From positions 22,504,058-22,568,057 of the forward strand of contig OZ005689.1 in the NCBI GenBank assembly GCA_963930775.1: 64,000 nt of DNA, in the 5' to 3' direction. The notes under the pieces are model-generated. The model was not told where the DNA came from and ran no database searches. It saw only the letters and a list, made by a program, of their open reading frames with translations. The DNA is from Cliona cf. orientalis. Its lineage: Eukaryota > Porifera > Demospongiae > Clionaida > Clionaidae. Made by a program: the position numbers and the translations under genes. Shown here in pieces: positions 22,050 to 33,408 of this stretch; position 1 is the stretch's first letter, and each line of letters starts with the position of its first letter.

Positions 22050-22805
22050 GTGCTGCATATTATTGTGCATGTACCGTCGACGACCTTTACCTTGATATTT
22101 TGCGCATGCGCGCACACGTGCACATGCTTCCTGATCATGTGACATTGTCAATTAGCTAGCTGAAGAAACTCGTTAGTTGTCTTGCAGCTTCGCTTGCAAG
22201 GGCTCCCAAGAGAAGACGCTTAAAATAGAATAGAATCGCCTCCTTCTGTACAGCACCTATGGGCAATATTGACTCCAGAGTGTCACCCCTTTGCATTCTC
22301 CAGGCCGCCATTGTAAGTGGTACTGTTCAGTCTAATTCTGCCCTGGCGTTTCTTTGAAGCAGCTGACTTTAGTCACTGCTGGGGCCATACCTAGCCGTGT
22401 CAGTGGGCTATCTGTTGTATCGCCCCAAGTCCAGCAATGCCTAGAAATAAAATGTTTTAGCTCGGGTCGAATAGCTTCCGGTCACCTTTCCGGACGTACG
22501 CACGCACGGACAACTATAATCTTAGTATAATGATTGTTATAGCTATAATTATGTACACATAATCAGGGTCAAAGTCCGTACATATTATTCGTGTCAGATA
22601 TGCAGATGAGAGCTAGCGGTAAGTTGCCTTTATAGTATGATATAAATACAGAACATGAGATGATGTACCAACGTTCTAAAGATGATAATCGCGCTCGATA
22701 GCCCCTCGCATGGGATTGGCTGGCCCGCGAGATTACCAAGATGATTGTTATGTACCATTTTTTGGTACACAAGTGTCACAGTATTTCTGCCCCTCCCCTT
22801 ATGGT
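22050..22805. other. No gene supported; decayed hairpin repeat
   Basis: Short frames only. The hairpin relative of 15468-15512 lies at about 22690-22735. A (G/C)-rich promoter-like patch was looked for and not found. Confidence 0.3.
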
Positions 22806-22808
22806 ACT

Positions 22809-23511
22809 CTGTTCGTCCCTAGACCCCACCCCTACTAAAAGGAGGAAAGGGTCTAGCTGGTACACATCGAGCACTTTTTTTGGGTGCACAGGATGCAGCT
22901 CGTCATGTGACTGTCATGATAACGCATCATTTTGGCATAGCAACAGAGTAGTCTCGTCCCCACCTCCAAGGAGGAAAACGGTCTGGTAAACTTGGGCAGA
23001 ATCCTTGGGCTGCCGCTGAGGAATTTTCATTTGCCAGTGAGATCGCAGCTCTGCTCAGTCACGTGACAAGTTTACCGCGGGAATGCAACATCGCTGTATA
23101 GCTGTATACATGTAAGCTATTCAATTTAGCTGACCAATCAGGTTCAAGATTTGCTTTACGCCAGTTGCGATCTCATGCAAATACAGCCATAGCGACCAGT
23201 TAGAACCAAGCTTTGCATGTCTTTGTCGGTGCGCACCATAGAGCGAGAACCGAGAATTCAGCCAAAGTTCACAAGACCCTTTTCCCTCCTTGAGGGTGGG
23301 GTCTGAGGACGAGCCTATACATGTACATGTATTACCAGCAGCAATAGCTGCCTATAGCACAGTATCATATGATAATCACATGTAAGCCACATGGCACGAC
23401 ACTGATTGGTGCAACAGAATTCAGAAACGCCATGTCAACATGCCCAAGAAATCACTTGATGTGTAGCAGACCCTTTCCTCCTTTTGGGGGTGGGGTCTGA
23501 GGACGAGACTA
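22809..23511. mobile_element. Family D MITE, split by a nested relative
   Basis: The left end (GTCCCTAGACCCCACCCCTA, AAAGGGTCTA) and right end (CAGACCCTTTCCTCC, GGGGTCTGAGGACGAGACTA) form long inverted repeats. The internal sequence matches 32351-32660 (for example GACTGTCATGA, GCACAGTATCA, GAATTCAGAAA). The homology is interrupted at 22946-23320 by a second element. No coding. Confidence 0.85.
22946..23320. mobile_element. Family D-related MITE nested inside the previous one
   Basis: Bounded by GTAGTCTCGTCCCCACCTCC and, inverted, TAGGCTCGTCCTCAGACCCC. The uninterrupted copy at 32351-32660 shows what the host element looked like before insertion. Confidence 0.8.
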
Positions 23512-23519
23512 CCCCTATG

Positions 23520-24245
23520 TAAGATATCCTAGGATCTAGGATAATTTGCTCCTGCATGCCACATATCCTTAGGATATATGGTATCGCCCAACGGTAACCC
23601 TTAGGAATTAGAATATAGCTATAACAATACTACAATCTGATTTATCAAACCAATGCTTCTAACCAACTTAGAGACCTGCAGGTTCACTAAGTAGATTTAC
23701 TAAGTGCTACAGGCACTAGTCTTAGTAAATGTACTTAGTGAATACCTGCATAGCCTCGAACTCAGGCTCACTTTCAGGGGGAGGGGAAAGAGCCTGGTGC
23801 ACACTGTCTGCGCAAAGTTTATGGAGCAATTTATAGTACAACTCGCTGGACACTATTGCTACCATGCAATCAGACATGTACGGACAAGGTATACTAAGCA
23901 TGCGAAGTCGGGGAAGCTTAAAGACTCGATATTTCTGAAGACTGTTGTATGGAAGACAAAATTTGATCGGTAGACACCGAGTATGCATCAATGAGCTATG
24001 GGGATATAGATTCTGAGACAAGTCCATAGCGGTTGTCTATTATATGTATATAGTGGATGGCTGCTCCTGGGAGGGTCTGTTCCCCTGTACTGAGTTTATG
24101 CTTATGCCACACCCACAGAGGGAGAGAGGAAGAAAGAGAACAAGTGAGGGAGAGAAAAGGGAAGAGAAATTATGTGCACAGCTAACTTATAGGTCAGGAT
24201 TAGTGGGCATGGGAGGACTGATGTACTATCTTAGCCATACATGTA
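23520..24245. other. No gene supported
   Basis: Contains palindromes (TAGATTTACTAAGTGC and GTAAATGTACTTAGTGAA near 23690-23740) and a purine-rich run at 24118-24170. No protein frame is convincing. Confidence 0.3.
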
Positions 24246-24598
24246 CCCGCGATTACGCCCCCACTCGCGCATAAGCCCCCCCTCCATTTTTTGCTCAAGT
24301 TCCTGCATAGGTACTTTTGTCTCGCGTATAAGCCCCCCCTCCGTGACTGTAAAATGGAGCCCATAAATCAATAAAAACAGTAGCTACAGCTAGCAAACTA
24401 GCCATATTATGCCTTACTTTGTCGTTTTTCTCGAGTTTTGCCCACCAAACAGCCAGAGAAAGGACAGAGATCGCGCGCCCACGTGGCATTCGACGGTCCG
24501 TAATGGTCGTCACACGGAAATCTAAGGATCCCGCGTATAAGCCCCCTCCCCACTTTTGCCCAATCCTAGCATGCACAAAGGGGGGGCGTAATCGCGGG
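24246..24598. mobile_element. MITE with CCCGCGATTACGCCCCC ends
   Basis: The outer 17 bases (CCCGCGATTACGCCCCC) are an exact inverted match to GGGGGCGTAATCGCGGG at the other end. Internal CGCGTATAAGCCCCC motifs repeat in one orientation. It is 353 bases long, with no coding and flanks TA/AT. Confidence 0.9.
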
Positions 24599-24673
24599 AT
24601 TCTACGATACATTGTTTTTGTTAATGTCGCTGTGAAATTCACTCAACAAACATCTTATGTTTTCTCTTTCTAG

Positions 24674-24830
24674 CTCCCTATCTGTGTTCCACTTTATGGT
24701 CACCACTCGATCCGTTGTCTCCTCTGTCTGATCTTTGGACCCTACAACACCCACTACCCCATGCTCAGCAGATACCCGTCTCACTGTGGACTGGGCACCG
24801 ACCTTAACTACTGGAAAAGCCACTTAATAG
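24674..24830 (+). CDS. Possible internal exon
   Basis: Follows a strong acceptor (TTTTCTCTTTCTAG) and ends near a donor-like AAGTGAGTA. The frame between is open and reads LYGHHSIRCLLCLIFG and then YPSHCGLGTDLNYWK. No domain is recognised and no partner exon was found nearby, so this rests on splice signals and open frame only. Confidence 0.3.
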
Positions 24831-25071
24831 GAAGTGAGTACCTATTGCATGTATTTGCTAGCTGACCCAGTATGATAACCTAAATAACTCCCTACTCCAT
24901 TGGAAAGCTGGGAATATTCCAAGGATTGGCTGCACCTATTGAAGGGTGTACACCGTATGTCATAGGCACACAGAATGTATATATATGTAAAAGCAGAACA
25001 TTTTAATTGTGGAAGTCAGTAGTACAATTAGAAATTCTTGTATCACAAAATGTGAAAAGAAAAAAAAATAA

Positions 25072-25935
25072 TTATATGTTCAAGGTAGCCATCATCCCAT
25101 TAATGTTCCCTCCAGGTGAGGATTGTGGTGAATTTAAATCGATGAGGTTAGCAGGAGTGTCTGCAGGTCCACTCACAGTGGACAGCCCTGAAGCACTGTT
25201 TACATCAGTGGGAGTGGAGAGCTGGGGTGCAGAAATTCTCTCACCGGCTGTAGAAGGAGAGGGATGGGCTGCAGCAGTACTCCCACTGGTTACATCCATG
25301 GTTGAATTATGAGTGGATGGTCCTGAGGAACTGCCTCCGGCTATCTTTGGCTTCCTCCTCCTCCTCCTCCTCCTCCTCCCTCTCTTAGGATTAGGATAGC
25401 CTATTGCACAGTCAAGTGAGCGAGTGTAGGTAAGAAATGGACCATGTAGTCTTACTCATTTGTGGCCACTGTTCTCCCCCTCTCCACCTTCTCTCCAGCT
25501 CCAATAACACAAGGGCGGAGGACAGGTAGCAAAAGTGGGGGGGCTCAGATCTTTGACTGTGTACTATGACAACGGTTAGGCTGTGGGCATATGCCCACAG
25601 CCCACCTAGGGGGGTCTGGGGGCATGCTCCCCCAGAAAAAATTTTGGAAATTTCGACTCTCTGAGAGCGTTTCTGATGCATTCTGGCAGCAGTTTTGGAC
25701 TGATTTAGTAGCTAATTTTTACTCGAGCATTCTTTTGCAAACACCCAGAACTATGTTGCTGTAATTTTAAAGTATGGGCATGTGATAAAATGGGGGGGCT
25801 CAGCCCCCCTTGTTTCCAAAGTGGGGGGGCTGAAGCCCCCCCTGCCCCCCCTATTTCTCCGCCCCTGTAACACCCTCTCTCTTTCTGCCAGCTGTATCTC
25901 CCTCTCCCTCAAATGCAGCTCACAAACAGCCATGC
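25072..25935 (-). pseudogene. Two-exon 3' end of a basic/coiled-coil gene, exon split by a MITE
   Basis: Exon i starts after an acceptor (GTGGTGTAG) at 25935 and encodes LREREIQLAERERV, a coiled-coil segment. It is interrupted by the element at 25511-25867, resumes as LELERRWRGGEQW and ends at a GTAAGA donor after 25456. Removing the element and one 6-base target copy leaves 117 bases, in frame, with phases that fit both neighbours. Exon ii (25400-25072) begins after GCAATAG in the matching phase with PKRG and an eight-residue Arg/Lys run, likely a nuclear signal. It continues into a Ser/Thr/Pro-rich tail and stops at TAA. The organisation resembles Myb/SANT- or MADF-type proteins with a C-terminal coil, but the DNA-binding part was not found. 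As read, the insertion truncates the protein. Confidence 0.5.
25511..25867. mobile_element. MITE of family F inside a coding exon
   Basis: Ends AAGGGCGGAG and CTCCGCCCCTG, with TAACAC target copies at 25505-25510 and 25868-25873. The interior has several GGGGGGCT/AGCCCCCC palindromes and GGGGGCATGCTCCCCC. No coding. Confidence 0.85.
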
Positions 25936-25959
25936 CTACACCACAACAGAGGCTAGTAG

Positions 25960-26590
25960 GTGTCACTTCAAGAAGTTCAACTTACGACTTATAGAATCTC
26001 CCATATTGATCACTCCTCATCAAACCTTCAGAATGGTAGGTTTATATACATGTACAATCATACCTCACTTACCACAATGATTTATCTTGTTGCATCAGTC
26101 GATCTGCTTTCATTATTTCACCACCCAATGTTGCATTCTTGATGTACAATACTTGTATGTACAGTACTGCACAAAAAATTGCACCACATTAGGAATAGGG
26201 AGATTGTACCACCTTTTTTCACTTGTTGGCCATTAGCTTGCACCATTTACAGGATGTTTGCATTTGTGTACTTACATGTACCGTGGTATCGTGGAAAACA
26301 CCCATAGGTGATTAAAGGCATTGCGTCATGCTATAAGCGCTGATTGCCTGCTAATTGAAGCTGTACTCGCCCATGTGGTAGATGAATACTAGGCGTAGCG
26401 GATAGCTGATAAGTTCACGTGTACATTCAAGTCTACCCGCTGAGGCTCGCTCTGCTGGGCATTTGACTTTCTAGGCATCTTGTAGGCTCTCAATCCAATA
26501 CTTATCAGTATTCTTACTCTTGAGCTGTCCATAACCGCAGATTATAGGCTTCTCAATTTGACCATCGTGAACATTGTTTGCACTACACAC
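25960..26590. other. No gene supported
   Basis: Upstream side of the coiled-coil gene. No further exon could be joined. Short repeats of TTGCACCAC occur near 26180-26220. Confidence 0.3.
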
Positions 26591-26599
26591 ATTCAATCC

Positions 26600-26652
26600 C
26601 CGCGTACTTCCGTGCGGATCCCATACGGAGGGTTTTCCCAAATCCAGTCACA
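26600..26652. repeat. Inverted end-fragment of family A next to a full copy
   Basis: GGATCCCATACGGAGGGTTT followed by TCCCAAATCCAGTCACA is the inverse of the left end of copy A2, which starts only 48 bases to the right. Confidence 0.85.
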
Positions 26653-26700
26653 ATTGTGGTCTATAAGCCTTGTCCTCAGTGTGGTAAGAGCAATCATCAT

Positions 26701-27377
26701 ATGTGACCGGATTTGGGAAAACCCTCCGTATGGGATCCGCGCGCGATTCGCGCAATGCGCGTTTTTAGTTTTAGTAGCTCAGGTCTAAATTTGTCAAAGT
26801 CCAGATTTTGTCATATACATGTCGAACAACAGTTCTTCTAACTGTTGCCGTCTTCTACGGAGGCTAGTCATGCTATACGAAGGCGAAATAAGCCTTCATT
26901 TTGACCCACCTAGTCGGCACAGCCACCGTACACGGAGCCCGTTGCTATGGGCGGTAATTAGAATTCTCTACCTAGATACAGCTAGATTCATCGATCTACT
27001 GTACGTTCGCTTACCTTTTTAGCTTCTTGGGCATCTAAGAACAATCGCCTGTCCTTGTCAACAACGAAATTCAACTCTTGCTCGATCTTTACGTTCATTT
27101 CGAATGGCTCCGCCCAGGTCCATTTAATTGATTTCTGGGTCACACGTAGTATGCAGAAACGCCATACGCGTGCATAGCAACGCCTTTAGACCGTAATTTC
27201 TCGATTATTGGGGGTGTGGCGCGATCACAAACAAAGCGCTGTATCTCCACAACGAAGCGCGCGATCGGCCTAAGACTTGAACGCGGGTTAGCTCTATGGT
27301 AGAGCTTGTCAACCATGCATCAAACTCAATTTTCTGAAAAAATCCCATACGGAGGATTTTCCCAAATCCGGTCACAT
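26701..27377. mobile_element. Family A element, copy A2
   Basis: The best-preserved copy: ATGTGACCGGATTTGGGAAA with ACCCTCCGTATGGGAT inside, inverted at the right end over about 36 bases. It matches A1 across its whole length in the same orientation. Confidence 0.9.
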
Positions 27378-28080
27378 ATATCCCACATACCGTGGATACC
27401 GTGATACCGCAATATTTTCTGTACAACATACCGTCAGCTACTATTTCCAATACCGCTCATTACTAACATAAGCTCCACCCAACTTAATTAATTTTTTTTC
27501 TTCTGTTTGCCCAAAAATTGGAGCGAGCGAATCCATGCAACAACTTATTTAATTGGTCTGGCCTTATATATGGACTCAATAAATATAACTTGTGATTTTA
27601 GCCCACATGGATTCCACGGTATATGAAGCACTTCAGCTCAATTTTCTTTGATATTGTCCTTTGGCTCCATTTAATGGAACATGGAAATGGGGTGAAATTT
27701 TCAGCTTCATCGTGTGCTTAGCACCCAATATCGTCAGTTTTGGCTTCACTCTCATTGCTAAACCAATACTAGTGCTAAATAGTCAGTCAATGCAATAAAA
27801 TACATGTATGTGTGGTAAGCTACATTTAGCCTGCGTTATTGATTGTAGGAGTGTGCACTTCAGGAGCTTTATGAATACAGTCTGAGTGGTCCGAGTCTAG
27901 TGTATAGGCCATTACTTGCATGCTCTAAACAGCCATTCATGAATATTTAATCATTTTCCATTACCTGAAGGAACTAGCGCTCTCTAGAGCCCAAAACCCT
28001 TGGCGCGTTGTATGGCACTTGTCTCACAATCAGGCAATATTAGGCGATGCATGCAAACTTCATTGACTCCCTAGGTTAGC
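27378..28080. other. No gene supported; one DDE-transposon end fragment
   Basis: At 27510-27572, AATTGGAGCGAGCGAATCC then GCAACAACTTATTTAATTGG and TCTGGCCTTAT match the termini of the 8.9-12.6 kb transposon. The rest lacks coding signal. RecQ-like sequence from the next feature does not continue here. Confidence 0.5.
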
Positions 28081-28082
28081 AT

Positions 28083-28130
28083 AGTCTCGTGCCCAGCCCC
28101 CTTTCATGCATGCGGAGAGAAGGGGTCTGA
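28083..28130. repeat. Short hairpin repeat interrupting the helicase exon
   Basis: TAGTCTCGTGCCCAGCCCCC and AGGGGTCTGACCA match 15796-15845. The same pair of motifs forms the outer ends of family D elements. Confidence 0.65.
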
Positions 28131-29097
28131 CCAAACGTGTATACAGTGAGCTTCGTCTATGGCAATGAGCGTGAGCTTGAGCTTCACATAGGCGTTTGTA
28201 AACACTTTCCTCCACTCAGCAGCTACTGCTGTTTCTGGCAACATGAAAACTTAAAACAAATTTTACCAATAAAGCGGTGATGATATAATAGTCATAAGGT
28301 ATCTAACCAAATCGGAATTTTCCAGAAACAATATTGGCAATCTGACCTACAGTGACTGCGTGAGTAGCTGAAACGCCTATAGCTTTCAACTGACCAATCT
28401 ATACAACTAGAAATACTAAAATGCTAAAATGGAAATAAAATCAACTAAAATGTACATACCTGCTGCTGTATCAAACCGACCAAAGGGCTGATAATAATGC
28501 CCATGGCATCAAAGCTAATAGACAATGGCACAAGGAACATGCAGAGGGTCTTTCCTCCTCCAGTGGGCATACGCATGAACGTATCCCAACCATGGGCCAC
28601 AGGAAGGAGAGCTTCAAGCTGACCTGGACGAAAACTTGCAAAACCATAGTAAGAGCGTAGGGCATCTGTCAACTTATTTTGAGCAGTACATGCATTGGAC
28701 AAACCACCTCTTGTCCTAGTCTGGGGTACCAGGCCCTTGATCACTGAACAATACTTTGTAACTGGACATCTTGCAGCTGACAGGTGGAAATTTGAAAATT
28801 CAATTTCACTGCCAAAAACCTTCGATCATACCAGCTGATCAGGTACACACGTGATTTAGCCAGGCCACCAAGCAAATGGACCACCATAGCACGAGCGCTA
28901 CACAGTAGTAGCGCTCATTTTACCAAGTCTCATCATCACTGGACCCGTTATTTACATTAGTAGTATTACTTACCTCGATTAGTATCTTCTTTTGAGCTAA
29001 GGACACGGGCCTTTGAGTCAATCATCCAGTAACGCCGAATTCCTCGATCTTCCCGGTAAATCCACACGCGGCAACATCCAAAGGTACGTGGATGGCG
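28131..29097 (-). pseudogene. RecQ-like DEAH helicase, four N-terminal exons, truncated
   Basis: Four exons join in phase on the minus strand. Exon A (29097-28974, GTAAGT donor) encodes an unassigned ERDR-like basic segment (VWIYREDRGIRRYW). Exon B (28776-28460) has FASFRPGQLEALLP (motif 0) and MPTGGGKT (Walker A) and ends IISPLVGLIQQQ. Exon C (28389-28308) has LKAIGVSATH and SGKFRF. Exon D (28249-28131) has PETAVAAEWRKV and LIAIDEAHCIHVW, the RecQ motif II. Directly after that Trp the sequence turns into a dispersed hairpin repeat (28083-28130) and hits a stop. The rest of the helicase core, RecQ-C and HRDC regions is absent. RecQ enzymes unwind DNA during repair; this copy lacks most motor motifs and cannot be a working helicase. 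A TGA at 29098-29100 precedes exon A. Confidence 0.75.
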
Positions 29098-29257
29098 TCA
29101 TTTGGAATGCATTTTTGTGGTTAGCGCTGCGCCGCCCCGCCCACATTCATTTATTGATGACGTTTCGTGCGTGACGTCGCGTACCAGGCCCTCCTCTCCT
29201 CCCGCTTTTTGCGTGCAACATTAAAAGCATGGAGATCGAGAGGGGGCCTGGGGACGA

Positions 29258-29545
29258 GGCTAGGGATGTATAGTGGATGTGATATGTTATCCCTACAAAC
29301 CTTGTTTGTGTATTTTTTGGTACTGCCATCCCTACTTCATCCTTCAATTTTATTCAATTGTTTTTTATACTTGTTACTGTTCTTTTTTTAGTGCCCTCAG
29401 GGTAGTTCATGCATGATAGTCATTAATTTTCATCAATGCTACCTAGCTGACTTATCTTGTGGGGACAGAGGCTAGGCATGAGACTGTACGTATACCACGA
29501 TGACCTTATATTATGGTTTGCCTATTCATTGTTATACCTTTGAGA
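29258..29545. mobile_element. Family C element, single-arm copy
   Basis: Contains GATGTATAGTGGATGTGATA, TTTGGTACTGCCATCCC and AGTGCCCTCAGG, then about 140 bases homologous (inverted) to 19098-19250. The second arm is missing. Confidence 0.8.
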
Positions 29546-30182
29546 TCGCTGCAGCTCGCTTGTTAACTACGTCTCACTCTCTCTTTCTCTAAGTCAAGAT
29601 GATCATGCATGCTAGCTACATGATTATCCCATGATTGTGACAATAAACATACTTGTGTAGAGTATATAATATTATCCATCTCTGAAAACTACGAGCTTGA
29701 TAATGACACACGCTTCACTGGGCAAACCATAGATGCTAGAGCGAGCGTAGCTATCTATACTTCCCCAGACCCCGCCCTCGTAACCCTCGCGCACGCATGC
29801 GTATAATGGGCCTATGCCGTATATACATAACGTTCTATTTATATGTAAGTCATAGCAGAGTGCTGGGTAGAAAGAAGTCAAGAAGCTTAGAATCAGCAAA
29901 TGACGCCAAAACTGGCCAACAAAGCGTTTTCTACGCAATCCACACAAATTATGCGTTTGGAACGCCACAAGGAATGTTATAACACCGCAATTTGGACTCA
30001 CAAATGAGGTATGTAGCATTTAGCGTGGTAATAGACAGACAGACAGACACACAGAACGACTACAGTAACCCTCGCGCATGCGCCGACGGTTAAATATTGT
30101 ATTCATTCATTCATTCTTGAATGAAATCAGCCACATGAATTTTTCTTGTTTCCATTCAAAGCCTGAGGTTTACAGTGTTATA
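29546..30182. other. Family K repeat, no gene
   Basis: Family K termini (GTAACCCTCGCGCATGCG) appear at about 29778 and, following GACAGACAGACAC, at 30066-30093, suggesting one roughly 0.3-kb element. The inside is non-coding. Confidence 0.45.
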
Positions 30183-30369
30183 CCGTAGATTTGGAAATTT
30201 TCGTGTGAAGAAACTTTCGTATGATAAATTTTCATGTAAAAAAATTTTCGTAGGAACGACCCCTTACCGCATTAGCGTTAATAGTGCATGCTAATTTTCG
30301 TAAGATTAATTTTCGTAGCCGCCATCGAATACGAAAATATTTTTGCAACGAACATTTCCAGATTTACGG
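30183..30369. mobile_element. 187-base MITE with CCGTAGATTTGG ends
   Basis: CCGTAGATTTGGAAATTTTC and its inverse (CATTTCCAGATTTACGG) bound the element, flanked by TA at 30181-30182 and 30370-30371. AATTTTCGTA motifs repeat inside. It shares the CCGTA start and TA target with families B and H and with 7106-7547. Confidence 0.9.
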
Positions 30370-30373
30370 TATT

Positions 30374-31765
30374 TAACTCCCAGCGCATGCACCGGAGGGT
30401 TACGGTAGTCATACTGTGTGTGTGTGTCTGTCTGTTGCCAAGCTAGCTGCTACATGCGAGTCCAGTGTGGTACTATTATGGTTCCTTATGGTGTTCCAAA
30501 CGCATGATTTGGATGGATTTCGCTGAAAACACTTTCTTCGCCACTTTTGGCATCATTTGCTGATTCTAAGCTTCTTAACTTTATCCAGCTAGTGATAGCA
30601 TGAGCTGTATGTATAATAGAACGCTGTGTATTGCACGCTATATACAGTATGTACGTATTATTAACCCTTGGTGCATGCGCATTAGGCACAGTTGCAAAAA
30701 AAATATTGACGCTAATTACCGCTGTCGCCTTCCTAGTTCAGCTCATTGGTGAGCTGAACAACAGCAACAGTGGCTTCTGTTTTAACTCTAACAGTATGCA
30801 AGTTTAGCCGCTATGCCATGTGCCTTCTTGTGGTACCCTTTGACACTCTGGGCCTGGCAGTGTACTTCAGTCTTGCTCCAAGGTTTTATATCATAGTCCT
30901 TGAAGGTGTTTTGAAGAAGCTAGCTAATGTGTCCAAGAATCAAGTTGATGCTGGCATCACAGTGCAGAGTTGTTGTGAACCATTGAACCTTGACCAGCAC
31001 TCTTGTGCATGTATAACAATAACAGTAGCTGTCCCCAGCTCTTAATGCTATAGTAGCCTCACTTTACCCCCTTTCTGCGTGCAATATTGAAATGTGTAGC
31101 TAATGCCATGCAAAGCGCCAAGGGTTTGTGCTCAAGTGAGCTCTAGCATGCCGTATAGCCGGAAATATTGGCCAGTGCATGCATAAACGTGGAAGAAGCA
31201 GTGAAATACAGCCTTATATGGTGCAGAATATCCTAGTAGGAGCAGTGCCTAGTGTAGTGACAGCTGGTGCCAGGGTTAGCTAGTAGTTCTTTAGAGGCTC
31301 TAAATCTTATAGCCAATTGCCAGCTTTGTTATGTTGCATACCACCCAATTTTTGTGTGCAATATTAAACAGCTGGGAAAGAGGACCTGGGGAGTAGCTAC
31401 AGCGAGGTACATGTACGTGATGCACTAGAATATGGAAGATAAGCTAGCACACATATTAAATAATATAATTATTGACTATAGCTATATTTTAGCTGCAGGG
31501 ACTGATAATAATAGTGGTTAACATACTACAAGTCAGTTACACTATGGGCTCTATACCATAACTTGGTACAACCAACTTGTTATTGACCTGGGCACCTTGT
31601 AGCTATGTACCCTAGCTGTGGTTTGCACATTGTAGTTTTCTTTTGTTCACTACAAATGGGTTATAGTACTCAATCTCAACAGTTTAATGGCTTATTCATC
31701 TCTTACTATAATTATATATTTATAGTCTGGTAGATTTCGATGCTTGAGCAGAACGAGAGCTTCGC
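30374..31765. other. Family K repeat then non-coding sequence
   Basis: A family K element spans about 30374-30690 (GCGCATGCACCGGAGGGTTA at the left, CCCTTGGTGCATGCGC at the right). To 31765 there is only AT-rich sequence. A 91-codon plus frame at 30770-31045 has no recognisable domain or splice support. Confidence 0.4.
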
Positions 31766-31770
31766 CATTG

Positions 31771-32040
31771 CAGTGGCGTAAGAACATGTTTTTGAATAGG
31801 GGGGCTATAAATATAATTGCGTGCAAAGTGCACAAAAATTTTTTTGGATCACACAATACGCCTTCAAACCATATCCATTATGCTAATTTGGCAGTAAAGT
31901 AAATCTTACATCACAAATCTGAAGATGTCAAGGCCTTGTAGAATAAATATTTTCCTAGGTTTAAGCCCACTTGGCTGACAAGATGGGGGGGGGGGGGGGG
32001 GGGCTACAGCCCCCCAGCCCCCCTGCTTCTTACGCCAGTG
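31771..32040. mobile_element. MITE of family F with CATTG target duplication
   Basis: CAGTGGCGTAAGAA at the left and TTCTTACGCCAGTG at the right. CATTG is present on both flanks (31766-31770, 32041-32045). It contains a run of 19 G at 31985-32003 and GGCTACAGCCCCCC palindromes. Confidence 0.9.
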
Positions 32041-32350
32041 CATTGCATAATTCTTAGTGGTGAGTTTGAGCAGAGGGGTGTGACCGTTCAATCTGCTTCC
32101 ATCTGCACACGCACACCATACTGTTGGGCCAATACTCTTAATAGATGATCATGCATAATATTGCCCACATTATTCCATCAGAGCTTATGTTAAATTTTCA
32201 TTTGATCTTAATATAGCACAGTAGGATAAACAATTTACACCACAGTGGAGTGCCAAGCAGCCCACCAGTGGGTACAATTAAGAGAAGAGGTCACACAGGC
32301 TAGCTCTTGCTTGCTTATTTAACCCTATAAGAACTCAACAAGGGGCCAGT

Positions 32351-32660
32351 GTAATCTCATCCCCAGACCCCACCCCTAAAAGGAGGACAGGGTCTGGTAC
32401 ACATTGAGCACTTTTAGGTTGCAACATGTCCCGTGATTGTCATGACAACGCATCGTTTTGGCATGGCAATGCATCAACGGCTCTCACCTGCAGCCAATAG
32501 TTGGCTATTGCACAGTATCACATGATAATCGCGTGCAAGCCACATGGCGTTAATCTGATTGGTGTGACAGAATTCAGAAATGCCACATCAGCAAGCCCCA
32601 GAAAGCGTTTGACGTGTACCAGACCCTTTTTCCTTTTGGGGGTGGGGTCTGGGGACGACA
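32351..32660. mobile_element. Family D MITE, uninterrupted copy
   Basis: Inverted ends of about 48 bases: CATCCCCAGACCCCACCCCT, AGGGTCTGGTACAC and their inverse near 32612-32660. The interior matches both halves of 22809-23511. Confidence 0.9.
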
Positions 32661-32664
32661 GTAT

Positions 32665-33406
32665 GTGATACCAGTGCTTAGTAGTTGTGCCTAGTAGCTG
32701 TGTTCAGTTCTGCCAGTCTCAGTGTAGCTACATGTAGATCGGAAGATGAAGCTATATCTCTAGCGTATTCTTTGGTGACATGGCACTAACTGGTTTAAAA
32801 GTGATGATGGCTGGTCATTCAAAACATTAGAACCAAGTGTGCAGAAAAGTTACTTTCACTGATGCTATGGGCTCTTGATCTGCAGCTATGGCCACTTGGC
32901 TCATCTACTAGGATCCTCTACAGATGGTTGCACTAATCTTGAGGTCAACATGCAGTTTTCCAGACTAGTTGCATAGCAAACGAGGCCCACATGGCGGGCC
33001 CCTGAGTCCTTACCATGCACACAGTGCCTGTGCTTATAATCATTACTACCTCAATGTAGCTACTACTGCTTAAAATTCAATTCTGTGAAATAATAAAATT
33101 AATCAGCAAACTTGGGCAGGAGTCTATAAACAGTGGATTACTGGACTGGACTACTGGATGGACCCTTGACCTCAAATTTAGCCCAACAATATTGGTAGGT
33201 GAGTATAGTTTAATAGCTACAGCAGATTTTGTGTGCCCTACTTTTGTATGCAAATTGCTCAGCTATGCCATAATTGGTATAGGTAACAACACGTCACCAA
33301 GACCATTCTCCAGTAGAGCATCCACATGTTCAAAAAGTAACACCTTAGCCCACAATAATTTAATAATCAGTGTACAGTGCCTGTATGGTGGAGCACTGGT
33401 ATACCA
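32665..33406. other. No gene supported
   Basis: Mostly AT-rich with short frames. No repeat partner noted inside the window. Confidence 0.3.
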
Positions 33407-33408
33407 TA

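Noticed and set aside
31985-32003. A run of 19 G as a G-quadruplex regulatory site
   Set aside because: It lies inside a MITE and varies among family members. Nothing links it to regulation.
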